Shown: piece after piece, positions 1 through 4,616 of the stretch
Position numbering within the stretch: the stretch's first letter is position 1
How the letters are laid out: every line of letters begins with the position of its first letter
NCBI GenBank assembly: GCA_964429675.1
Contig: CAYSDF010000041.1
Coordinates: 1 to 7,266 of the forward strand
Reading direction: 5' to 3'
Source of the DNA: GWA2-44-9 sp964429675
GTDB lineage: Bacteria; Patescibacteriota; Minisyncoccia; 2-02-FULL-40-12; GWA2-44-9
DNA: 7,266 nucleotides
Program-made: the position numbers and the translations under genes
Notes under the pieces: generated by a model
Database searches by the model: none
What the model was told of the DNA's origin: nothing
Seen by the model: the letters and a program-made list of their open reading frames with translations, nothing else

Positions 1-69
1 ACTGACGTTCTTCATAGTTCAGCCCGATATGTAAAAGATCTTGAGAAGAAAATAAAACAAAAATACTAA
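1..69 (+). CDS. Possible C-terminal end of a convergent gene (partial)
   Basis: Frame 1 of the plus strand is open from the window edge to a TAA stop and encodes 22 residues ending in ARYVKDLEKKIKQKY. The charged, helix-forming tail looks like a genuine protein C-terminus, and it would be convergent with the YvcK-family gene whose stop lies about 48 bp to the right. The fragment is too short to assign to a family. It could equally be a chance open frame, so only the upstream sequence can settle it. Confidence 0.4.
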   Translation, partial: TDVLHSSARYVKDLEKKIKQKY

Positions 70-80
70 GTAGTCAAGGA

Positions 81-107
81 GAGGCGCTGGGGCAAAAGCC
101 CTACCTC
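81..107. terminator. GC-rich hairpin between convergent gene ends
   Basis: An inverted repeat lies just past the YvcK-family stop codon. The inner stem is TGGGGC-AAAA-GCCCTA, including one G-T wobble. It is extended by GAGG/CCTC with a 3-nt bulge (CGC) on one side. It sits where a bidirectional terminator for two convergent genes would be expected. No T-run follows the stem directly on either strand; a T-rich stretch lies roughly 20 nt further on, reading the minus strand. The intrinsic-terminator call is therefore tentative. Confidence 0.35.
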
Positions 108-116
108 AACAGTTGG

Positions 117-1088
117 CTATTTATTCAATAGCTGATTTATAACCCCAAATATGAGATTGGCCAATCGCATAGAATCGTGTCTGGCGATAGCCGCATCCGT
201 CCATAGATCAGCTAGAACAAGCCTTGCCCCCGAAACACTATTCTTATTTCCGATAAGATGTTTTCGTTCCTGGCTGTACTTATCAAGAATCTCCCGGCTC
301 GGTAACTTTTTGTTAGCAATTACCACATTAACTTTCCGGCCAAGATAAGCTTGGAGTATTTTTACTATCTTATCGATATTATATCCGCGCATCCCGATGC
401 CTTCGGTCAGAAGATTAGATGTAAATATAATTGGAGCTTTTGATTTCTTAATCGCCTCCTTGATTCCCGCCGGTAAAAAATTAGGCAACACACTTGTATA
501 AAAGCTTCCCGGACCAACACAAAGAACATCGGCTTTTTTGATAGCCTGCAGTGCTTGAGCTGAAGCGTTGGCTTTGGGCTCAAGAAATATCCTGTTGACC
601 TCTTTACCCTCAAATATTCCCACATCCACGCTTGTTTCTCCTTTATATATCGTCCGATCGTTGTATTCGGCACAGAGTGTCGCCTGACCTAATGTAACCG
701 GAATTACCTTTCCTCTAACCGATAAAATCTGGGCCAAAGCATTGATTGCTTCCTGATAGTTTCCGTACAGCTTTTCAAGACCGAGCAGAAGAAGATTTCC
801 GCCAGTGTGGCCCGGATAAGACTTGTGGCTGATTCTTTTGAGTAATATTTTCCTTGCGATAGTATCATCTTCTGAAAGTGCCAAAAGACATTTTAAAATA
901 TCGCCGGGCGGCAGAATACCGAACTTGTCGCGCAATTCTCCGGAACTTCCTCCGGTATCAAACATATTAACTATTGCCGTTATATCAAGCCAGGGATTAT
1001 GTTTTAATCCTGAAAGTAGCGACGGCAGACCAGTACCGCCGCCAAAACAAATAACATTTATTTTTTCCTGAGTATTATTTTTAGACAT
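117..1088 (-). CDS. yvcK: YvcK/CofD-family protein (gluconeogenesis factor type)
   Basis: A 323-residue protein of the YvcK/CofD family, close to the usual length. Visible signatures are the N-terminal nucleotide-binding loop GGGTG (residues 16-20), DTGGSSG (44-50) followed by LPPGDILKCLLALSE, GHTGGN (93-98), GPGSFYTSVLPN (192-203), and the C-terminal RHDSMRLA (303-310). In Firmicutes, YvcK binds UDP-sugars such as UDP-GlcNAc and is needed for growth on gluconeogenic carbon and for normal cell-wall synthesis. CofD itself transfers a lactyl-phospho group to Fo in F420 synthesis, but nothing else here points to F420. The gene is last in the apparent operon, starting 6 nt after the Nudix stop and ending in TAG. 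No strong ribosome-binding site is seen before its ATG, so translation may depend on the upstream gene. The family call is firm; the physiological role is inherited from Firmicutes. Confidence 0.93.
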   Translation of the reverse strand: MSKNNTQEKINVICFGGGTGLPSLLSGLKHNPWLDITAIVNMFDTGGSSGELRDKFGILPPGDILKCLLALSEDDTIARKILLKRISHKSYPGHTGGNLLLLGLEKLYGNYQEAINALAQILSVRGKVIPVTLGQATLCAEYNDRTIYKGETSVDVGIFEGKEVNRIFLEPKANASAQALQAIKKADVLCVGPGSFYTSVLPNFLPAGIKEAIKKSKAPIIFTSNLLTEGIGMRGYNIDKIVKILQAYLGRKVNVVIANKKLPSREILDKYSQERKHLIGNKNSVSGARLVLADLWTDAAIARHDSMRLANLIFGVINQLLNK

Positions 1089-1094
1089 TTAGAA

Positions 1095-1559
1095 TCATAC
1101 GCTTCTTGCTTCTACTAGCTCGTGGCTGACTACCGAATTATTGTCATCAAATATAAACCTACCTTTAAATTTCTTATCTTTCAAGAAGAACGGCAGCCAG
1201 TATTTGTCGTCCTGCCACATTTTATCAAATGGTATCTCGTCGATATGAAACCATTGGGGCTTCATCTCCTCGCTTTCCATGGGCTCGCCTTCAAAATCAA
1301 CCGCCTTAAATACATGGACCTCCAACACTTCTGGTTTGCCCTGCCAGGAGAAATCCAAAACCCCAACTCTCAGTATATCGACAGGCATTACGCCCACCTC
1401 TTCCCTAATCTCCCTCATAGCTGCTTCGTCAATTGTCTCGCCCGGCTCAAGTTTGCCTCCAAACCCGTTCCACTTCCCCATTCCAAATCCCCTCTTTTTC
1501 ATTCCCAAAAGAATCTGTGAGCCGCGATGGATTATACACAAAGTAAGCTTCTTCTTCAT
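1095..1559 (-). CDS. MTH1-like Nudix hydrolase (8-oxo-dGTP / oxidised purine nucleotide diphosphatase)
   Basis: A 154-residue Nudix protein with a perfect Nudix box, G-x5-E-x7-REIREEVGV, at residues 35-57. It resembles human MTH1 (NUDT1) over its whole length. It has LLGMKKRGFGMGKWNGFGGK (17-36) and, in the C-terminal half, MWQDDKYW (114-121). The MTH1 pocket residues have visible counterparts: T6, K21, F25, N31, W115, D117 and D118 here for T8, K23, F27, N33, W117, D119 and D120 in MTH1. It is expected to hydrolyse oxidised purine nucleoside triphosphates such as 8-oxo-dGTP to monophosphates in the cytosol, cleaning the nucleotide pool. The gene starts 30 nt after the fusion gene stop and 6 nt before the YvcK-family start, so it is probably cotranscribed with both. 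Substrate specificity is inferred from pocket conservation. Confidence 0.9.
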   Translation of the reverse strand: MKKKLTLCIIHRGSQILLGMKKRGFGMGKWNGFGGKLEPGETIDEAAMREIREEVGVMPVDILRVGVLDFSWQGKPEVLEVHVFKAVDFEGEPMESEEMKPQWFHIDEIPFDKMWQDDKYWLPFFLKDKKFKGRFIFDDNNSVVSHELVEARSV

Positions 1560-1589
1560 ATTCCTATAACTTTAGACCTCTACGCTCTC

Positions 1590-2642
1590 CTAAGTCGAGT
1601 AAATTATTTTGCCGTTTTCGAAGACGTGGAAAGAATCATTCTCCTCTGAAACAGTAAACACCGTTGTACCTTTAAAAATGTATGAAGCCGTTATAGCTGA
1701 TAAATGACGTGAATGGACTTTACCCTTGAATCCAAACTGCTCAGATAGATCGCTAAAATGTCCGGGATTGATCTTGTCCGCAATAACTTTGGGCCTTAAG
1801 CCTTCGATTATGATTCCGGAATGGACGATGTCTCCCTTTTCATCAATAAGAATAGCGCCATCGAAGTTAATTGTTGTTTCTATGTCATGCTTATGGCTCT
1901 TATAGTGCTCGAGAATATTCTGACGATGTTTAGTGTAAATATCCTGCTTTGAGTCAGGCATATCTGTATATTTTGTCCATTCTTTTTTCCAACCGATAAT
2001 TATAAATAACCCAAATCCTCTCTTACGATTCATTAGCTTAAGTGTAATCTTGGCAGTCTTGAGTCTTAGCTTTTCACGAAATCTTATCTTCGGTTTTTTA
2101 AATACAACTGTCAGTTCGCTCAATATTTTACTGATATTTAGTTTTCTTATGGGCTTCAATTTGTTGACGTATCTGGCCAGAAGCCAAGAGCTAGATTGGA
2201 TCTTACCACCTTGCCCGACATTAAAAACCATCTTAGCTCCGACCTTGCTGCAAGCATTTAAATCCAAGTAGAGGGAGGACTTGGGATTAGCGGCATCTTT
2301 TTCATTTCTATCACCGCCATTGGCAAAAATGTCCGGCTTTATTTTGAGAATTTCCCTACTCACGCTCATATCGGCCGGGTTCTTAGGGTGATGAGTAATA
2401 ACTACTTCATCAATCCCCTGGATAGCCTCGAGTATTTCTTTACGCTCTTTCTGATGTATAAAAATATGGGTCTTTTTCTTCTTGAGCCAGTTGTCATTAT
2501 TTAAGATCACTACTAGCTTGTCGCCTAGCTTTCTGGCTTCTTGAATCAATCGAATATGACCGATATGAATCGGGTCCATCCCACCAGATATCGCCACGAC
2601 TACTCCGCCCGCGCTTTTTGTTTCTTTGGAATTATTTTCCAT
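1590..2642 (-). CDS. Nucleotidyltransferase fused to a diadenylate cyclase (DisA_N/DAC)-like domain
   Basis: A 350-residue, apparently two-domain protein. Residues 12-160 form a cytidylyltransferase-like nucleotidyltransferase. They carry HIGH (26-29) in the context GGMDPIHIGH, then KPDIFANGGDR (102-112) and KIQSSSWLL (147-155), which takes the place of the second nucleotide-binding motif. This layout resembles glycerol-3-phosphate or heptose-phosphate nucleotidyltransferases. Residues 161-225 are a Lys/Arg-rich linker with a short hydrophobic run, FGLFIIIG. Residues about 238-350 match the DAC fold of c-di-AMP synthases: DGAILID (261-267), SRHLSA (311-316), VFTVSEE (328-334) and FENGKI (341-346). 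The canonical RHR is RHL here, and the gap between DGA and RH is longer than in the CdaA type. The likely C-terminal activity is condensation of two ATP to c-di-AMP; the N-terminal substrate is unknown. The ATG overlaps the upstream stop as TAATG, indicating translational coupling. The N-domain call is strong; the DAC call is good but rests on motifs alone. Confidence 0.78.
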   Translation of the reverse strand: MENNSKETKSAGGVVVAISGGMDPIHIGHIRLIQEARKLGDKLVVILNNDNWLKKKKTHIFIHQKERKEILEAIQGIDEVVITHHPKNPADMSVSREILKIKPDIFANGGDRNEKDAANPKSSLYLDLNACSKVGAKMVFNVGQGGKIQSSSWLLARYVNKLKPIRKLNISKILSELTVVFKKPKIRFREKLRLKTAKITLKLMNRKRGFGLFIIIGWKKEWTKYTDMPDSKQDIYTKHRQNILEHYKSHKHDIETTINFDGAILIDEKGDIVHSGIIIEGLRPKVIADKINPGHFSDLSEQFGFKGKVHSRHLSAITASYIFKGTTVFTVSEENDSFHVFENGKIIYST

Positions 2643-3526
2643 TAACTTTCGGCTGCTTCTTTTAGTTTTGAGATGTCAAACTTTTTCATCTTGAGAAAAG
2701 CTTGAGTGACTCGAGCCAATTTTTCTTTATCTCCCTTCAGCAGCTCATTCATAATTGTAGGCACTATCTGCCAAGAAACGCCGTATTTATCCTTGAGCCA
2801 ACCACATTGCTCTGCCCCTGGAACGGCCGACAGCTTTTCCCAATAATAATCAATCTCTTCTTGCGTCTCACAGTTCACTATAAATGAAATAGCCTCGTTA
2901 AATGAAAAATTATGCGGGCGGGCACTATCCATGGCACCAAACTCCATGCCCTCAAGTTCAAATGAAGTATATTTTACTGTCCCTTCTTTATCGGGCTCCT
3001 CACTCTTGTCGTATCGAGCGAGCACGTTGGCTTTTGCGTTATGAAAAATTGAGGCGTAAAAGTTAACGGCTTCTTCTGTCTTGCCGCAGACAGTGCCGAC
3101 AAACATAAGTACCGGAGTAATTTTTTGCCTTATATTACTTTCGGCCACAAAGATTATCTGCCATGAAAGACCATATTTGTCCTGTATCCATCCGTATCGT
3201 TCACTAAATGGATATGCACCGAGCTCCATTAATACAGTGCCGCCTTTTGATAATTTCTCCCAAATAGCATCCACCTCATCTTTTGTCTTGCATTTAACAT
3301 GAAAAGAGATCGACGGATTAAATTTGAAAAAAGGCCCAGCACTAATAGCCATAAACGTCTGCCCTGATAAAACAAACGAAACGATATCTGAATCACCCGA
3401 TGGAGTATTCTTTATAGTTGTAATGTTTTTGATCTCAGACCCTTCTCCGAAGATAGAAACATAAAATTCAGCCGCTTCTTTGGCTTCTTTATCGAACCAT
3501 AGATGTGGGATAATTTTTTGTGACAT
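2642..3526 (-). CDS. Tandem two-domain PhnB-like VOC superfamily protein
   Basis: A 294-residue protein made of two similar PhnB-type VOC (glyoxalase-fold) units, about residues 1-127 and 134-260. Each begins with a PHLWF / PVLMF strand followed by an FYxSIF helix. Each ends with the same signature, GWIQDKYGLSWQI (112-124) and GWLKDKYGVSWQI (242-254). The tail DKEKLARVTQAFLKMKKFDI (266-285) is typical of single-domain PhnB/YjdN proteins and occurs only once, after the second unit. Such proteins are often annotated as 3-demethylubiquinone methyltransferase-like, but nothing here supports methyltransferase activity. A cytosolic small-molecule-binding or resistance-type role is a guess. The start shares its A with the stop of the upstream VOC gene (TAATG), and the stop shares bases with the next start in the same way. 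The fused tandem probably builds inside one chain the two-module unit that single-domain VOC proteins form as dimers. Confidence 0.88.
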   Translation of the reverse strand: MSQKIIPHLWFDKEAKEAAEFYVSIFGEGSEIKNITTIKNTPSGDSDIVSFVLSGQTFMAISAGPFFKFNPSISFHVKCKTKDEVDAIWEKLSKGGTVLMELGAYPFSERYGWIQDKYGLSWQIIFVAESNIRQKITPVLMFVGTVCGKTEEAVNFYASIFHNAKANVLARYDKSEEPDKEGTVKYTSFELEGMEFGAMDSARPHNFSFNEAISFIVNCETQEEIDYYWEKLSAVPGAEQCGWLKDKYGVSWQIVPTIMNELLKGDKEKLARVTQAFLKMKKFDISKLKEAAES

Positions 3527-3921
3527 TATTTGTGAGATTGAAGAATACTAACCCGATTACCTTCGGTGTCATTGAATGAAACGTAACTACCGATACCTGG
3601 AATTTCAACAGGATCTCCAAGAACTTTGCCTCCGGCATCGTTAACTTTTTTCATAGCCTCCTTTATATCATCTACGGAAATAACCACTGATGGATATTGG
3701 ACTGGCCAATCAGGTTTTCTTGGAAAAAAACCGCCATTGATTGTACCCGGGGTTGTTACCATTCTATTTTCATCAGTCTCAGTGGTAGAAGCAGTAACAT
3801 AGTTGCCCATTTCTTGCCCAAATTTTTGCATCTCCCAACCAAAAGATTGCTTATAGAACTTGGAGAGACGATTAGCGTCGTCATACGGCATTTCAAAGTG
3901 TACTACAGGGTTCTTCTTCAT
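3526..3921 (-). CDS. Single-domain VOC (glyoxalase/bleomycin-resistance fold) protein
   Basis: A 131-residue VOC protein. It opens with PVVHFEMPYDDANRLSKFYKQSFGWEM (visible at residues 5-31), has a central VVISVDDIKEAMKKVNDAGG (79-98), and closes with GIGSYVSFNDTEGNRVSILQ (109-128). This matches the common small VOC family with an N-terminal H/E-bearing strand and a DxEGN turn. H8 and E10 could be metal ligands, but the usual C-terminal Glu of metal-dependent glyoxalases appears to be Gln (Q128), so metal-dependent catalysis is uncertain. It is the first gene after the only sizeable intergenic gap, and a strong predicted promoter lies directly upstream. A GGGA ribosome-binding site sits 7 nt before the ATG and supports this start. 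Its substrate cannot be read from the sequence. Confidence 0.87.
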   Translation of the reverse strand: MKKNPVVHFEMPYDDANRLSKFYKQSFGWEMQKFGQEMGNYVTASTTETDENRMVTTPGTINGGFFPRKPDWPVQYPSVVISVDDIKEAMKKVNDAGGKVLGDPVEIPGIGSYVSFNDTEGNRVSILQSHK

Positions 3922-3923
3922 AT

Positions 3924-3983
3924 ATTTATCCCGTCAAATAATTACTCTGTAATTCTTGCGTAGCAAAATTTGACCGGGTGAAT
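3924..3983 (-). promoter_or_regulatory. Structured 5' leader: nested inverted repeat masking a ribosome-binding site
   Basis: Outer arms ATTTATCCCGTCAAAT (3924-3939) and ATTTGACCGGGTGAAT (3968-3983) are complementary at 13 of 16 positions. They enclose two perfect small hairpins: AATTAC-TCT-GTAATT (3940-3954) and TTGC-GTA-GCAA (3956-3966). Read as minus-strand RNA, this is a three-way junction that starts about where transcription should begin and ends 2 nt before the VOC ATG. The GGG of the likely Shine-Dalgarno (CGGGA) pairs with CCC in the outer stem. This could be a cis-regulatory leader, a stabilising 5' stem or a protein operator. It matches no riboswitch class I recognise. Confidence 0.5.
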
Positions 3984-3991
3984 TATTTTTT

Positions 3992-4020
3992 ATTATATTT
4001 TATTTTTATAAATATTTCAA
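3992..4020 (-). promoter_or_regulatory. Predicted sigma-70 promoter for the VOC-DAC-Nudix-yvcK operon
   Basis: On the minus strand, TTGAAA (4020-4015) is separated by exactly 17 bp from TATAAT (3997-3992). This matches the consensus at 11 of 12 positions with ideal spacing. The -35 box overlaps the TGA stop of the YdeI-like gene. Transcription would start near 3985, immediately before the structured leader. The surrounding DNA is very AT-rich, which raises the chance of accidental -10 matches, but the correct -35 and spacing make this persuasive. Confidence 0.65.
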
Positions 4021-4616
4021 TTATTTACTTTTTGGCTAGACCTTAGAATATTTTTGTTCTTTTGGACAGCTGACTTAATAATCTGCCGAATGCGCTTATT
4101 ACGAGTTTCTGGCAATTTAGCCCGAAGCAGCCAGCGGTAATACGTCCTCTTAACTGACGGAGAAAATGTTTCGAAATTTTCTCTAGCTTTATCATTCTTA
4201 AACAAAGCTTTTTTAAGTTCCGGTGGCATATCTGGATTTTTGGGAATGCCATGATCGTGAGTGGGCTTGGAAAGTCCAAGTTTATAAAAATGCATCCCCT
4301 GGGGAGCTATTTTTCCTTCTTTGGTCAACTGCTTGGCGTATTTTAAAGTATTGTCGCTCCATCGACTATTACTGTTCCTTTTCGTAAAATTTCTGAGAAA
4401 AGTATCATGATCGATTCTCTTTATTGTTGTATCTATCCATCCAAAACATATCGCCTCTTCAATCAGTTCACGATGAGTCGGCGCCGGCTTGCCTGTATGT
4501 CGCTTATGGACTACAACGGCAACGCGACCCTCCTTCTTGTGATTCTTTTTAAGCCAATTCCGAAAGTCTTTCCTATTATAGACGGTTATAGTTATTAAAT
4601 CTTTCTTATTTTCCAT
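4017..4616 (-). CDS. YdeI/OmpD-associated (OmdA) family protein
   Basis: A 199-residue protein with the hallmarks of the YdeI/OmpD-associated family. The N-terminal half has ELIEEAICFGWIDTTIKRID (50-69), then NSRWSDNT (83-90) and EGKIAPQGM (100-108). The C-terminal helical part has PPELKKALFKNDKARENFETFSPS (131-154) and the basic AKLPETRNKRIRQII (166-180). Family members have been linked in enterobacteria to bacteriocin or polymyxin stress protection, but their biochemical activity is unclear. The chosen ATG lies inside the secA 3' end, giving an 11-nt overlap and the family's usual length. An in-frame ATG 34 codons upstream would only add residues read from the secA tail in another frame. 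The gene is likely cotranscribed and translationally coupled with secA. No hairpin terminator is visible before the next promoter. Confidence 0.88.
   Translation of the reverse strand: MENKKDLITITVYNRKDFRNWLKKNHKKEGRVAVVVHKRHTGKPAPTHRELIEEAICFGWIDTTIKRIDHDTFLRNFTKRNSNSRWSDNTLKYAKQLTKEGKIAPQGMHFYKLGLSKPTHDHGIPKNPDMPPELKKALFKNDKARENFETFSPSVKRTYYRWLLRAKLPETRNKRIRQIIKSAVQKNKNILRSSQKVNN

Noticed and set aside
407..673. 88-codon minus-strand open frame
   Set aside because: It is an alternative frame inside the YvcK-family gene, with no independent coding signs.
901..920. GC-rich near-palindrome (CGCCGGGCGG region) in the YvcK-family gene
   Set aside because: It encodes the conserved LPPGD stretch of the family and is explained by codon choice, not by an inserted element.
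1122..1569. Two plus-strand open frames of 96 and 132 codons
   Set aside because: They lie opposite the clear Nudix gene, have no recognisable domain, and their composition reflects the antisense of conserved codons.
3924..3983. tRNA or integron attC site
   Set aside because: The length and nested hairpins prompted the check, but there is no T-loop GTTCRA motif and no GTTRRRY/RYYYAAC core sites. A leader structure fits better.
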